From Halomonas sp. DQ26W (lineage in GTDB: Bacteria > Pseudomonadota > Gammaproteobacteria > Pseudomonadales > Halomonadaceae), in assembly GCF_003339685.1 (NCBI RefSeq), contig NZ_QPKI01000002.1, positions 62,001 through 126,000 of the forward strand: a DNA stretch of 64,000 nt, read 5' to 3'. Both the position numbers and the translations under genes were made by a program. This document shows positions 27,932 through 42,181 of the stretch, in pieces. The notes under the pieces are model-generated. The model had not been told where the DNA came from. It did not search any database and saw nothing but the letters and a program-made list of their open reading frames with translations. Position 1 is the stretch's first letter. Each line of letters begins with the position of its first letter.

Positions 27932-28360
27932 TCAGCCCTTACCGGCCTTCTTGCGCAGTTGCTGAATGGTACGCAGCTGAGCCACGGCTTCAGCGAGTTC
28001 GGCGGCGGCGCGGGTGTAATCCAGCTCCGACGACTTTTCGTTGAACGCCTTCAGCGCATGCTGACGGGCTTCCTCGGCGGCGGCCTCATCGAGGTCGCCG
28101 GCCCGTGAAGCGGCATCGGCGAGGATGGTGACCACATCCGGCTGCACTTCGAGGAAGCCGCCGGAGACGTAGAAATTCTCTTCCGCGCCACCGCCGTGGA
28201 TCACCCGAATCGGACCTGGCTGAAGCTCGGTCAGCAATGGAGCGTGCCCAGGCAGGATGCCCAGGTCACCCATCATGCCGGAAGCGACGAGCTGCTCGAT
28301 CTCACCCGAGAAGATCGCCTCTTCGGCGCTGACGATTTCGCACTTGAAGCTGTTCGCCAT
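27932..28360 (-). CDS. atpC: ATP synthase F1 epsilon subunit
   Basis: 142-aa epsilon subunit, part of the central stalk and an intrinsic inhibitor of ATP hydrolysis. N-terminal beta-sandwich ([36 protein letters not shown]) and C-terminal two-helix hairpin (about residues 90-138). Last gene of the atp operon, followed by its terminator. Confidence 0.97.
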   Translation of the reverse strand: MANSFKCEIVSAEEAIFSGEIEQLVASGMMGDLGILPGHAPLLTELQPGPIRVIHGGGAEENFYVSGGFLEVQPDVVTILADAASRAGDLDEAAAEEARQHALKAFNEKSSELDYTRAAAELAEAVAQLRTIQQLRKKAGKG

Positions 28361-28385
28361 AGCGAAGTCCCCCTGGTGGACGGCC

Positions 28386-30709
<2,324 letters not shown>

Positions 30710-30778
30710 AGCGATCTACCTCGTTCTTGCCCCTCAGAAGATGTCCAGGGCCCACCCGCAAGGGGTGGGCCGGCGGAA

Positions 30779-32323
<1,545 letters not shown>

Positions 32324-32339
32324 GCCATGTCCCTCAGAC

Positions 32340-32876
32340 TCAGGCGATAAGGGCTTCAGAGAGGCGATTCAGTCGACCGCGCACCGACCCGTCAATGACG
32401 GTATCGCCGGCGCGAAGGACGACGCCTCCGAGAAGTTTCGGATCCACCTGAGTGGTAATGGAGATTTCGCGATTCAGCCGCTTCTTGAGCGCGCCGGCGA
32501 GCTTGTTCTGCTGCGTGTCATCGAGCGCATAGGCCGTGACCACAGTGACGTCGATGCGTTTTTCGTGGTCAGCGCGCAGGCGCTCGAATTGCTCGGCGAT
32601 GGCACCCAAGGCCGATAGCCTCCCCTTGTCACCCAGGGCTTCGAGGAACCGGCGACCAGCATCATCCACGCTGATGTCGGCGACCTCGATGACCATGTCG
32701 ACTTTGCGGTCGTTGGCGATCTTGGGGCTCGCGATCAATTTCTGAGCATCACGCTCCGCGACGACCTGGCCCAGCTTGACGAACATGTCAGACCAGGCTT
32801 CAAGCGCCTTGTGGTCCCGCGCATACTCGAAAGCCGCCTTGGCGTAGGGTCGTGCGACAGTAGACGTTTCCGCCAT
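32340..32876 (-). CDS. atpH: ATP synthase F1 delta subunit
   Basis: 178-aa delta subunit, which links the F1 head to the peripheral stalk. N-terminal six-helix domain ([20 protein letters not shown]) and the C-terminal signature [20 protein letters not shown] followed by [12 protein letters not shown]. Located between atpF and atpA. Confidence 0.97.
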   Translation of the reverse strand: MAETSTVARPYAKAAFEYARDHKALEAWSDMFVKLGQVVAERDAQKLIASPKIANDRKVDMVIEVADISVDDAGRRFLEALGDKGRLSALGAIAEQFERLRADHEKRIDVTVVTAYALDDTQQNKLAGALKKRLNREISITTQVDPKLLGGVVLRAGDTVIDGSVRGRLNRLSEALIA

Positions 32877-32888
32877 GGGTCACCTCCT

Positions 32889-33359
32889 TCACAGTTCGGC
32901 AGCAAGCTTATCTAACAGCTTGCGGTGTGCCTTCTCGTCGATGGAGGCTTCCAGAACACGCTCGGCACCGACGATGGCAAGCGACGCCACCTGGGCACGA
33001 AGCTCTTCCTTGGCGCGATTGATTTCCTGATCGATCTCGGCGCGGGCACCGGCCACCAGGCGCTCGCCTTCGGCACGTGCCTGCTCGCGAGCTTCCTCGA
33101 TCATCTGGCTGGAACGCTTGTTCGCCTGGTCGAGAATCTGGGAGGCCTGCTCCTTGGTCTCGCGCAGCGTCTGAGCGGCCTGCTCCTGAGCAAGCTCGAG
33201 GTCGCGAGAAGCCCGGCTGGCTGCGTCGAGGCCATCGGCGATCTTCTTCTGGCGCTCGTGGAGCGCGGAGCTGATCGGCGGCCACACGTACTTGATGCAG
33301 AACCAGACAAAGATCGCAAAGGCGATCGTTTGCCCGATAAGCGTCATGTTGATATTCAC
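32889..33359 (-). CDS. atpF: ATP synthase F0 b subunit
   Basis: 156-aa peripheral stalk subunit b. One N-terminal membrane helix ([20 protein letters not shown], then WPPI) and a long charged coiled coil to the end. GTG start at 33359 gives [10 protein letters not shown], close to E. coli MNLNATILGQ. Only one b gene is present, the usual proteobacterial homodimer arrangement. Confidence 0.97.
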   Translation of the reverse strand: MNINMTLIGQTIAFAIFVWFCIKYVWPPISSALHERQKKIADGLDAASRASRDLELAQEQAAQTLRETKEQASQILDQANKRSSQMIEEAREQARAEGERLVAGARAEIDQEINRAKEELRAQVASLAIVGAERVLEASIDEKAHRKLLDKLAAEL

Positions 33360-33432
33360 GGGTATGTACCTCTGACGGGTTCGTGGCGACCGGATAGAAG
33401 CGAACCGAGCGCCTCAGCGCTCGGTGCTGTCA

Positions 33433-33660
33433 TTAACCGGCAACGACGAAGATCAGGTACATCGCGATACCAACACCGATCATCGGCACGGCGTCGAGCA
33501 GGCCGGCCATGATGAAGGTACGGGTCTGAAGCTGGTCGCCAAGCTCGGGCTGACGGGCAGTCGACTCGAGCAGTTTGCCGCCCAGCATGGCGAAGCCAAT
33601 GCCGGTTGCCAGGGCGCTGACGCTGATGATGATGGCGGCGGCAAGGTAGACGATTTCCAT
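33433..33660 (-). CDS. atpE: ATP synthase F0 c subunit
   Basis: 75-aa ring subunit c with two membrane helices joined by the polar loop [10 protein letters not shown]. The ion-binding carboxylate is Asp in [18 protein letters not shown], like E. coli Asp61. The Na+-type ligand set (Q, E, S) is not seen, so proton coupling is expected even if the organism is halophilic. Confidence 0.97.
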   Translation of the reverse strand: MEIVYLAAAIIISVSALATGIGFAMLGGKLLESTARQPELGDQLQTRTFIMAGLLDAVPMIGVGIAMYLIFVVAG

Positions 33661-33725
33661 GATGTTGCTCCTAGTTTTACGTTGAGGTCAGGTTCAAGTT
33701 ACTGCGTTTGCAAAGGTTGCTTGGC

Positions 33726-34565
<840 letters not shown>

Positions 34566-34970
34566 TCAGGTTCGGTGGGTCGGCCGGTCACGCAAGAGCC
34601 AGGGTGTGAGCCAGTGCATGAGTTGAGCCGCCACATATGCGACAAAGAAAAAAGCTGGGTTTGAGGGGGGCACTGTGACGAAGACGATCACGAACAGTGC
34701 TACCGTCAAACCGAACTTGCCCATCGCTGCCTGATAGAGATTCATTACGCTGACCCGCGGGCGTCGGCCATCCCGGATGCGCAATCCACGCCAGACGAAA
34801 TAGAGCGTGGGCAGCAGGCTGACCGCGCCGCCGAGCAGGGCAGACAGTACCCCCTCGTGACCATGCCGCAAGCCAGCCAGCAACGCTACGGTCAGGGTAG
34901 CCAGACCCTGGGCCAGGAACAGGCGGGTGAAATCCAGGCGCCGGCGCCTTGTGGCAACGTGTCTGTGCAT
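34566..34970 (-). CDS. atpI: ATP synthase assembly protein I
   Basis: 134-aa AtpI, a small membrane protein that aids c-ring assembly. Four hydrophobic segments (LFLAQGLATLTVALLAGL, VLSALLGGAVSLLPTLYFVW, GLTVALFVIVFVTV, FFFVAYVAAQLMHWL). The frame is open to a GTG at 35033, but that would leave only about a dozen bases after the operon promoter, so the ATG at 34970 is preferred. Its ribosome site is modest. A small hairpin (CCTGCC/GGCAGG, 34984-35002) sits in the leader. Confidence 0.88.
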   Translation of the reverse strand: MHRHVATRRRRLDFTRLFLAQGLATLTVALLAGLRHGHEGVLSALLGGAVSLLPTLYFVWRGLRIRDGRRPRVSVMNLYQAAMGKFGLTVALFVIVFVTVPPSNPAFFFVAYVAAQLMHWLTPWLLRDRPTHRT

Positions 34971-35051
34971 CCTGTCGACATTTCCTGCCCTGTCTTGGCA
35001 GGGTTCGGGTGCCGGCTGTACCGAGCGTGACACTCAGGCAAACAACGGCGG

Positions 35052-35080
35052 ATTATAGGGAAGCGCCTCTGAGCCTTCAA
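35052..35080 (-). promoter_or_regulatory. Sigma70 promoter of the atp operon
   Basis: On the minus strand: TTGAAG (35080-35075), 17-bp spacer, TATAAT (35057-35052, perfect -10). It lies about 80 bp before the atpI ATG, the expected place for the operon promoter. Confidence 0.75.
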
Positions 35081-35177
35081 CCAAACAACGCGCTTTTGCT
35101 GCCGAATGGTGCGACTTTGCGACCAAAGGTGCAAGGATTGTCGACATTCGTACCCCGGGACGGCGCCTTCACATCGG

Positions 35178-36092
35178 CTAGCGAATGTGTTCCAGAATGC
35201 CGTCGAGCTCATCCAGGCTCGAATAGCGGATCGTGACCCGGCCCTTGCCACCGCGACCGTGCTGGATCTTGACCGGCGCCCCGAGCACCTCGCCTAGCCG
35301 GTTCTCGAGGCGGGCCACGTCGGGGCTGGTTGCGGCCGCCTCGGTCTTCGCCGGTTCGCCGTTCACCAGGCGCTTGACCAGCGCCTCAGTATCGCGAACC
35401 GTCAGATCCTTGTTGACCACCTCATGAGCGGCCTTGCGCTGCCTGGCACCGGAGAGCGCCAGCAGGGCCCGGGCATGCCCCATGTCCAGGTCGCCGCGTT
35501 CGAGCAGGGTCTGCACTTCGGGATCCAAGGTCAACAGCCGCAGCAGGTTGGCCACCTGTGCCCGGGAACGGCCGACGGCGTCCGCTACCTGCTGCTGGGT
35601 GAGCGCGAATTCGTCGAGCAGCCGTTTGAGCGCCATGGCTTCCTCGACGGGATTGAGATCCTCTCGCTGAATGTTCTCGATAAGCGCCAGGGCCAGGGCG
35701 ACTTCGTCGCTGACTTCGCGGATCACCGCCGGAATAGTGTCGAGCTCGGCCAACTGGGCGGCACGCCAGCGCCGCTCGCCGGCGATGATCTCGTAGCGCG
35801 CCTCGCCGATGGGCCGCACCACAATGGGCTGCATGACCCCCTGGGCACGGATCGAGTCGGCGAGCTCTTCCAGCGCCTCGGGCTGAATGTCCCGGCGTGG
35901 CTGGTACTTGCCACGAGACAGCTGGCCAAGCGGCAGTCGCTCGAGGCGGTCCTCGGCAACCGCTGCGGGCGGTACCTCACCTTCCTCGAAGGCCTGTATC
36001 TCGACCTCGGGCAGCTCGAGGCTCTCGCGGCGGCGGGCACCGGCACCGATCAGGGCATCCAGGCCGCGGCCCAGGGCGCGTTTTCGCGTCAT
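35178..36092 (-). CDS. parB: Chromosome partitioning protein ParB (CTPase, parS-binding)
   Basis: 304-aa ParB/Spo0J. N-terminal ParA-stimulating peptide MTRKRALGRGLDALIGAG, ParB/Srx CTPase domain (about residues 55-145; PRRDIQPEALEELADSI, VRPIGEARYEIIAGERRWRA), helix-turn-helix (about 175-200; ALTQQQVADAVGRSRAQVAN) and a C-terminal dimerisation segment. It loads on parS sites; five perfect parS copies are present at 59.5-63.8 kb. 52 bp downstream of parA. Confidence 0.97.
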   Translation of the reverse strand: MTRKRALGRGLDALIGAGARRRESLELPEVEIQAFEEGEVPPAAVAEDRLERLPLGQLSRGKYQPRRDIQPEALEELADSIRAQGVMQPIVVRPIGEARYEIIAGERRWRAAQLAELDTIPAVIREVSDEVALALALIENIQREDLNPVEEAMALKRLLDEFALTQQQVADAVGRSRAQVANLLRLLTLDPEVQTLLERGDLDMGHARALLALSGARQRKAAHEVVNKDLTVRDTEALVKRLVNGEPAKTEAAATSPDVARLENRLGEVLGAPVKIQHGRGGKGRVTIRYSSLDELDGILEHIR

Positions 36093-36144
36093 TTATAGTC
36101 CCTCATCATTACAACGAGCAGGTTACGACAGTGGTACGGCAGCG

Positions 36145-36915
36145 TTACAGCGACAGCCGGCGTATCAGCTCCTTGGCCAGTACCCGATGGGCCTGGCTGC
36201 CTCGCGAGAAGCGAGCGTACTTAGTCACCGGCAACCCATGGCTCGGTGCCTCGGCCACGCGCACGTTACGCGGAATGGTGGTCTTGAGCAGGGTTTCACC
36301 GAAATAGTCTCGCAACTGCTTGCTGACATCACGGGTGAGGCTGTTGCGTGAGTCGAACATGGTGCGCAGGATGCCGTAGACGGCCAGCCCCGGGTTCACC
36401 CGATCCTTGATCTGCTCCACGGTGTCGAGCAGCGCCGAAAGGCCCTCCAGGGCATAGAATTCGCACTGCAGGGGAATCAGCACGCCATCGGCCGCGGTCA
36501 AGGCATTGACCGTGAGCATGTTGAGCGACGGAGGACAGTCGATCAGCACCACGTCGTACTCATCGGCGACCGGCTTCAGGGCTTCGATCAGACAGCGTTC
36601 CCGCCCTTCGGAGCGATCGAGCAGTTCCACCTCGGCAGCGGTGAGATCCCCGTTGCCCGGCAGCAGTGCATAGCCTGCCGCGGGGCAGTCGAGCATCACC
36701 TCCAGTGCGCTCTTGTCGCCAAGCAGCATGTCGAGCACGCTGCCGTCCAGGCTGTGCTTGTCGATACCGCTGCCCATGGTGGCATGACCCTGCGGGTCCA
36801 GATCAACCAGCAGCACGCGACGATCCAGCGCCGCCAGGCTGGCGGCCAGGTTGACGGCGGTGGTGGTCTTGCCCACGCCACCCTTCTGGTTGGTCAAGGC
36901 GATTATCTGGGTCAC
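36145..36915 (-). CDS. parA: Chromosome partitioning ATPase ParA (Soj)
   Basis: ParA/MinD-family ATPase that moves ParB-parS complexes. Deviant Walker A NQKGGVGKTTTAVNLA at the N-terminus, VDLDPQGHAT and IDCPPSLNMLT follow. I placed the start at the GTG 36915, eight bases after AAGGA; an ATG at 36924 directly abuts that ribosome site and would add three residues. Order rsmG-parA-parB on the minus strand is standard. Confidence 0.96.
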   Translation of the reverse strand: MTQIIALTNQKGGVGKTTTAVNLAASLAALDRRVLLVDLDPQGHATMGSGIDKHSLDGSVLDMLLGDKSALEVMLDCPAAGYALLPGNGDLTAAEVELLDRSEGRERCLIEALKPVADEYDVVLIDCPPSLNMLTVNALTAADGVLIPLQCEFYALEGLSALLDTVEQIKDRVNPGLAVYGILRTMFDSRNSLTRDVSKQLRDYFGETLLKTTIPRNVRVAEAPSHGLPVTKYARFSRGSQAHRVLAKELIRRLSL

Positions 36916-36943
36916 GGGCGACATCCTTGCGTCGATGGCACGC

Positions 36944-37609
36944 TCACCGGCGGCCAGGGTTGGAATCGGATCGCTCGACGATCAACAACTGACGAACTCC
37001 CGTCGTGAAGGGTACCGTCAGGCCATGACGCTCACGGATCGACACTGCGTCGGGCAACCCGGCCAGCTCGTCATCGACTGCCGGCCCCTTCATCGCCAGC
37101 CAGCGCCCTGTCGGCGAGGGCAAGTGCCGGGTCAGCGACACGAAGTCGCCAAGACTGGCAAAGGCCCGGGAGACGACCTGGGCATAGCCACCCTCGGGCG
37201 GTTCGAAGGACTCGACCCGAGCCTGAACCGGAGTGACGTTGCCGAGTCCGAGTTCCATCACCGCCTGACGCTGAAACCGCACTTTCTTGCCGTTGCTGTC
37301 GAGCAGCGTGACCGCAAGCCGGGGCTTGAGGATCGCCAGCACGAGCCCCGGGAGCCCCGGCCCCGACCCCACGTCGAGCAGTGGTTCGTCGGTCACGAAA
37401 GGCAGCACGGCGGCACTGTCGAGCAGGTGCTTGGCCACCATTTCCTCGGGTGAGCGTATCGCGGTGAGGTTATAGGCGCGATTCCACTTGTGCAACAACC
37501 CCACCAGGTCCAGCAGCTGCTTGCGCTGTGCAGACGTTACGACTATGCCCAAGGCGTTGAGGCCCTGATCGAGCTGCGTTTCTACCGCTGTGGTCGTGTC
37601 CGTCGTCAT
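36944..37609 (-). CDS. rsmG: 16S rRNA (guanine527-N7)-methyltransferase RsmG
   Basis: 221-aa GidB/RsmG, which methylates G527 of 16S rRNA. SAM-binding motif [17 protein letters not shown] near residue 80, preceded by [21 protein letters not shown]. Overlaps the mnmG stop by 4 bp (ATGA), so translation is coupled. Loss of this enzyme gives low-level streptomycin resistance in several species. Confidence 0.97.
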   Translation of the reverse strand: MTTDTTTAVETQLDQGLNALGIVVTSAQRKQLLDLVGLLHKWNRAYNLTAIRSPEEMVAKHLLDSAAVLPFVTDEPLLDVGSGPGLPGLVLAILKPRLAVTLLDSNGKKVRFQRQAVMELGLGNVTPVQARVESFEPPEGGYAQVVSRAFASLGDFVSLTRHLPSPTGRWLAMKGPAVDDELAGLPDAVSIRERHGLTVPFTTGVRQLLIVERSDSNPGRR

Positions 37610-39501
37610 CCGTTGGCTACCCGGCTGTCATCGAGGAGTCGACGCTTCTTCAAGTGAATCAGCAGGATGGAAACAGCCGCCGGGGTAACGCCGGAAATCC
37701 GTGACGCCTGGGCCAGCGTCGCCGGTCGCGCCTCGCCGAGTTTCTGACGGATCTCGTGGGAGAGACCCTCGACCCGGTCATAATCGAGCTCGGCCGGCAG
37801 CGGCGTCGCTTCGTGGCGCTTGAGCCGGTCGATCTCGTCCTGCTGGCGGTCGATGTAGCCTTGGTACTTGGCCTGGATCTGCACCTGTTCGGCCACCGCC
37901 TCGTCTGTCACCGGCTCTCCGCCCATGTCGGCGAGATCGTCATAACCAAGCTCAGGACGCTTGAGCAGGTCCATCAGGCTGTATTCGCGCGTAAGCGCCT
38001 TGCCGGTCTTCTCGGCGATGGCCTCGGCGGCGGCGGTGCCGGGATGTACCCAGGTTGCCGCGAACCGGGCGCTCTCGCGCTCGATGGCCTCCCGCTTGGT
38101 GGCGAAAGCCGTCCAGCGGACGTCGTCGACCAGGCCGAGCCTGCGGCCGGCCTCGGTGAGGCGCAGATCGGCATTGTCCTCGCGCAGCAGCAGCCGGTAT
38201 TCGGCTCGTGACGTGAACATGCGGTAGGGCTCTTTCGTGCCCATGGTGATCAGATCGTCCACCAGCACGCCAAGGTAGGCCTCGTCGCGGCGTGGCCACC
38301 AGGCGTCCAGTCCCCTGGCACGGCGGGCAGCGTTGAGCCCGGCCAGCAGGCCCTGGGCGCCGGCCTCTTCGTAGCCGGTGGTGCCGTTGATCTGGCCGGC
38401 GAAGAACAGGTTGTGGATAAATTTCGTTTCCAGCGAGTGCTTCAGGTCGCGGGGATCGAAGAAATCGTACTCGATGGCGTAGCCGGGCCGGGTGACATGG
38501 GCGTTTTCCAGCCCGTGAATCGAGCGTACCACCTGCAGCTGCACATCGAAGGGTAGCGAGGTGGAGATCCCGTTGGGGTAGAGCTCATTGGTGTCGAGCC
38601 CTTCCGGCTCGATGAATATCTGATGGCTAGCCTTGTCGGCAAAGCGGTGAACCTTGTCCTCGATCGACGGGCAGTAGCGCGGCCCGACGCCCTCGATCAC
38701 GCCGGAATACATTGGCGAACGATCCAGGTTGGCGAGGATGATCTCGTGGGTGCGCTCGTTGGTATGAGCGATGTGGCAGCTCACCTGACGTGGCTGCATC
38801 TCGCGGTTCCCCAGGTAGGACATCACCGGGGTCGGCGTATCACCGGGTTGCTCCTCGAGCACCGAGAAATCGATGCTCTTGGCATCGAGGCGCGGGGGGG
38901 TACCGGTCTTGAGCCGATCGACCCGAAAGGGCAACGCCCGCAGCCGCTGGGCCAGGGTATTGGAGGGGGGATCCCCGGCGCGACCGCCGCGGCTCTGGTC
39001 GAGCCCGATATGTATCACGCCGCCGAGGAAGGTTCCGGTGCAAAGCACCACCGTTTCGCCGAGGAAGCGAATGCCGGTTTCGGTCACTACGCCACGAACG
39101 GTGTCGTTATCGACGATCAGATCGCCGGCAGCCTGCTGGAACAGCGTCAGGTTTGGCTGGTTTTCCAGCATGCCGCGAATGGCCGCCTTGTAGCGGACCC
39201 GGTCGGCCTGGGCTCGTGTTGCCCTCACCGCAGGGCCTTTGCGAGCGTTGAGTACACGAAACTGGATACCGCCCCGGTCGGTCGCCAGGCCCATGGCACC
39301 GCCCATGGCATCGATTTCCTTGACCAGATGACTCTTGCCGATCCCGCCGATGGCAGGATTGCAGGACATCTGCCCCAGGGTTTCGATGTTGTGGGTCAGC
39401 AACAGGGTCTGACAGCCCATGCGAGCAGAGGCCAGAGCGGCTTCGGTTCCCGCATGGCCGCCGCCGATGACGATAACGTCAAAGCGGTCGGGGTAATCCA
39501 A
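37606..39501 (-). CDS. mnmG: tRNA uridine-5-carboxymethylaminomethyl modification enzyme MnmG
   Basis: 631-aa GidA/MnmG, an FAD enzyme that with MnmE builds cmnm5U34 in tRNA wobble positions. FAD motif [25 protein letters not shown], and the C-terminal [17 protein letters not shown] prefer the TTG at 39501 because GAGG lies six bases upstream and the product then starts [11 protein letters not shown]; an ATG at 39513 has no ribosome site. The gene starts at the edge of an origin-like region, as gidA does in E. coli. Confidence 0.96.
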   Translation of the reverse strand: MDYPDRFDVIVIGGGHAGTEAALASARMGCQTLLLTHNIETLGQMSCNPAIGGIGKSHLVKEIDAMGGAMGLATDRGGIQFRVLNARKGPAVRATRAQADRVRYKAAIRGMLENQPNLTLFQQAAGDLIVDNDTVRGVVTETGIRFLGETVVLCTGTFLGGVIHIGLDQSRGGRAGDPPSNTLAQRLRALPFRVDRLKTGTPPRLDAKSIDFSVLEEQPGDTPTPVMSYLGNREMQPRQVSCHIAHTNERTHEIILANLDRSPMYSGVIEGVGPRYCPSIEDKVHRFADKASHQIFIEPEGLDTNELYPNGISTSLPFDVQLQVVRSIHGLENAHVTRPGYAIEYDFFDPRDLKHSLETKFIHNLFFAGQINGTTGYEEAGAQGLLAGLNAARRARGLDAWWPRRDEAYLGVLVDDLITMGTKEPYRMFTSRAEYRLLLREDNADLRLTEAGRRLGLVDDVRWTAFATKREAIERESARFAATWVHPGTAAAEAIAEKTGKALTREYSLMDLLKRPELGYDDLADMGGEPVTDEAVAEQVQIQAKYQGYIDRQQDEIDRLKRHEATPLPAELDYDRVEGLSHEIRQKLGEARPATLAQASRISGVTPAAVSILLIHLKKRRLLDDSRVANG

Positions 39502-39572
39502 GGTACACCTCATTGCGCTTGAGCGCGGATATTGCGTAAGGGACGAAAATCAGCCTGGCAGTATAAACCTCC

Positions 39573-39972
39573 TGTGGGTAAGCGTCAGGGGTTTTCCACA
39601 TGGGGTAGCCCGAGAGAACGCGATCTTCAGTTTTTCTATAAAATAAATAGAATGATTTAAAGGTAGTTCTGTTGATGTTGTTACTACTAGTGTGGACAAA
39701 ATCTGTGGGTAACTGTATTTATCTACTATTTTTCAACTTCTTAGATTGTTGACTAGTGGCGTGAGAAGCGGCGTGCCTCCTGAGGGCGACCGGTGACGAG
39801 CCTGTGGATGAAATGCCAAGTTACGCACAGGCGAAATCTTGCACCGCTTGTCCACCGGCGGCTACCTGTCTTGTTACCATTGTTGTAAACAAGCCGGTAT
39901 AAGGGCAATGAAAGCCCTTGTGGCGGGGCTTTCCGGGCGAAAAGCGAACCAGCGGGAAAATACTTACCCACA
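39573..39972. other. Origin-like region beside mnmG: DnaA boxes and AT-rich element (oriC candidate)
   Basis: DnaA-box-like 9-mers with one mismatch to TTATNCACA at 39573-39581, 39592-39600, 39691-39699, 39704-39712, 39803-39811, 39821-39829 and 39964-39972, on both strands. An AT-rich stretch at about 39630-39680 (contains CTATAAAATAAATAG), flanked by boxes, could be the unwinding element. No credible gene lies between 39514 and 40200. The position next to mnmG is the E. coli oriC position. Whether it or the rpmH-dnaA region is the working origin cannot be settled here. Confidence 0.6.
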
Positions 39973-39977
39973 CCACG

Positions 39978-40013
39978 AAAAAGGCCCTGTCGATAACCCG
40001 ACAGGGCCTTTTT
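39978..40013. terminator. Perfect bidirectional terminator at the edge of the origin-like region
   Basis: 15-bp perfect stem AAAAAGGCCCTGTCG / CGACAGGGCCTTTTT with a 6-nt loop. A- and T-runs on both sides allow termination in both directions. It could shield the DnaA-box region from transcription of erpA. Confidence 0.85.
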
Positions 40014-40200
40014 CACCACTTCCTCGACGTTCCACCGTATGGAAAGGTCACTTCATTTGGCGTCGGGGACTTCGTCTAAGCACGTTGCGTGGAACTTGTC
40101 GTAGGTGGTTTTCATGGGATTCACCCCATGTAACATGGTTAGAATCCCGAAAAGCGAGACATCGAAGAGAGGGGGTTCCCGATAAGGCCCTGGATCAGGG

Positions 40201-40554
40201 CTATACCATGAAGGAAGCACCGCAGCCACAGGTGGTGGTGGCGTTGGGGTTCTGGACCAGGAAGCGGGCGCCAGCGAGGCCCTCTTCGTAATCCACGGTG
40301 GACCCGACCAGATACTGGTAGGAGAGCTCGTCGACCACTAAGGCCACGTCATCGAACTCGATCAGGGCATCGTCATCCGCCACATCCTCGGCGAAGTCGA
40401 AGCCATACTGGAAGCCCGAACAGCCACCGCCGGTCACGTAGACCCGTAGCTTGAGTCCCGGTTTGCCTTCCTCTGCGATGAGCGCCTGCAGTCGTTTTCT
40501 GGCACTGTCGGAGAGCATCATGGGAGTGGGCACGAAGGTTTCTGCGCCGCTCAT
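40201..40554 (-). CDS. erpA: Iron-sulfur cluster insertion protein ErpA
   Basis: 117-aa A-type Fe-S carrier that delivers clusters to IspG/IspH and other targets. The three ligand cysteines are in [11 protein letters not shown] and TTCGCGASF. The second ATG is preferred since GGGGAGG sits six bases upstream; the first ATG abuts it. In Pseudomonas, erpA and argC are also near neighbours. The 186 bp downstream (40014-40200) hold nothing recognised. Confidence 0.96.
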   Translation of the reverse strand: MSGAETFVPTPMMLSDSARKRLQALIAEEGKPGLKLRVYVTGGGCSGFQYGFDFAEDVADDDALIEFDDVALVVDELSYQYLVGSTVDYEEGLAGARFLVQNPNATTTCGCGASFMV

Positions 40555-40737
40555 GGGCATCCTCCCCTGCGGAAACGCCGCTCAAATGGCTGCACGAGCG
40601 AATCGCTGCGTTGCGAGGTGCTAAGAATCCTCACATATACCCCATATGCTCCGGTTCTTGCGCTCCGTGCGCCTTGCGTTTCATCACGTTCGCCGATTTG
40701 TTCAGCATTTCCTTGAGCTGAATGAATGGGTAACAGG

Positions 40738-40750
40738 GGATTATCCCCAA
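40738..40750. repeat. 13-bp perfect palindrome upstream of erpA
   Basis: GGGGATTATCCCC. It lies about 185 bp upstream of the erpA start in a 443-bp gap without a gene; it could be an operator, but no regulator is assignable. Confidence 0.3.
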
Positions 40751-40811
40751 TCCCTAGCAAAAGGGTCAACTATTCGATGAGCCGTTCGGACTATTCCGAG
40801 GAAAGGACTAC

Positions 40812-40955
40812 GAGGAGGCGCTGTGAATACATCCCTGTACGCTACCGACGCGCTGCTTCGCTCTCGCGTCCCTCTTCGCTTGCAGGACCGGTGCTGGCCA
40901 TCCATGGCCAGCCCGTTCGGAGCAGTGCTCCTCACCCCTGGCGTAGGACCTCCTC
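40812..40955. repeat. Palindrome-rich intergenic element with terminal inverted repeats
   Basis: About 144 bp bounded by GAGGAGG (40812-40818) and its complement CCTCCTC (40949-40955). Inside are a perfect CTGGCCAT-CC-ATGGCCAG hairpin (40894-40911), GGAGCAGTGCTCC, and the phrase GGCGCTGTGAATACATCCCT. The layout looks like a dispersed non-coding repeat of the kind seen between halomonad genes; copy number in the genome is not known from this window. Confidence 0.5.
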
Positions 40956-40997
40956 TGCGCCCTTGCCTCGGTGCCCTATACGTTCAGGGTGATGAGA

Positions 40998-42032
40998 TCA
41001 GGGCATCAGTGCCGGCGCGGCGAGTCCTGCGTGCTCGTCGAATCCGAACATCAGGTTGAGGTTCTGAATTGCCTGTCCGGAGGCTCCCTTGACAAGGTTG
41101 TCGATCACCGCCAGTACCACCACGGTGTCGCCGTCGCCCGGACGATGGACCGCCAGGCGGCAGACATTGGCACCCTTGACGCTGCGGGTCTCCGGGTGGC
41201 TGCCGGCCGGCATGACGTCGACGAAGGGCTCGGCAGAAAAGCGGCTCTCGAAGAGGCTTTGCAGATCGCCGGGGTCACGGGTCAGCCTGCCGTAGAGGGT
41301 CGCATGGATGCCGCGGATCATTGGCGTCAGGTGCGGCACGAAGGTCAACCCCACCGGCCCTCTGGCAGCGTCGCCAAGGCCCTGGCGAATCTCCGGCAGG
41401 TGGCGGTGGCCGGCGGCACCGTAGGCCTTCATCGACTCGCTGGCCTCGGCCATCAGTGACGGCACCTTGGCACCTCGGCCGGCGCCGGTGACACCGGACT
41501 TGCAGTCGGCGATGACATGGCCTGTGTCGATCAGGCCGGCTTCGAGCAGCGGCAGCAGGCCGAGCTGCACGGCGGTGGGATAGCAGCCGGGCACGGCGAT
41601 CAGGCGTGCCTGGCGGATGCGCTCACGGTGCATCTCGGGCAGCCCGTAGACGGCTTCATCGAGGAGTTCCGGTGCACCGTGGGGTTGACCGTACCAGCTC
41701 GCCCACTCCTCGGCGTCACGCAGGCGGAAGTCCGCGGAGAGGTCGATGACACGGGTGCCCTTGGCCAGCAATTCACCAGCCAGGGCGTGGGCCACACCAT
41801 GAGGTGTGGCGAAGAACACTGCATCGCAGGTCCCCAGCCGCTCGGCATTGGGCTCGCTGAAGGCCAGGTCATCGTAATGGCCGCGCAGGTTGGGGTACAT
41901 CTCGTTGACGCCCATGCCCGCCTCGGATCGTGAGGTGATGGCCTCGACCTCGACCTCTGGGTGCTGAGCTAGCAGCCTGAGCAGTTCGACGCCGGTATAA
42001 CCGGTGCCGCCGACGATTCCGACCTTGATCAC
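40998..42032 (-). CDS. argC: N-acetyl-gamma-glutamyl-phosphate reductase
   Basis: 344-aa ArgC, third step of arginine synthesis, reducing N-acetylglutamyl phosphate with NADPH. N-terminal Rossmann motif [18 protein letters not shown]; catalytic cysteine in [19 protein letters not shown]-like histidine in [11 protein letters not shown]. The GTG at 42032 follows AGAGGAGTCCATC and gives the exact family start; the longer frame is spurious. Its upstream region faces the CLC channel gene, 149 bp away. Confidence 0.97.
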   Translation of the reverse strand: MIKVGIVGGTGYTGVELLRLLAQHPEVEVEAITSRSEAGMGVNEMYPNLRGHYDDLAFSEPNAERLGTCDAVFFATPHGVAHALAGELLAKGTRVIDLSADFRLRDAEEWASWYGQPHGAPELLDEAVYGLPEMHRERIRQARLIAVPGCYPTAVQLGLLPLLEAGLIDTGHVIADCKSGVTGAGRGAKVPSLMAEASESMKAYGAAGHRHLPEIRQGLGDAARGPVGLTFVPHLTPMIRGIHATLYGRLTRDPGDLQSLFESRFSAEPFVDVMPAGSHPETRSVKGANVCRLAVHRPGDGDTVVVLAVIDNLVKGASGQAIQNLNLMFGFDEHAGLAAPALMP

Positions 42033-42181
42033 GATGGACTCCTCTTGTTGGGCCGTCTGGAGATTGGCCTGCTGTACTGTAGAGAGCCCTGGCACTGGGA
42101 CCGCTCCGTGTAGATATGATACACAAGAGAGAGGGCTGCCTCCCAGCCGCCCCTGGAAACTCATCGCACAGGAATATCGCC

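Noticed and set aside
34971..35033. N-terminal extension of atpI to GTG 35033
   Set aside because: That start would lie only about a dozen bases after the expected transcription start of the well-matched operon promoter.
39753..40019. 88-aa minus-strand frame in the origin-like region
   Set aside because: It contains the perfect terminator hairpin and several DnaA boxes, has no ribosome site and no family resemblance.
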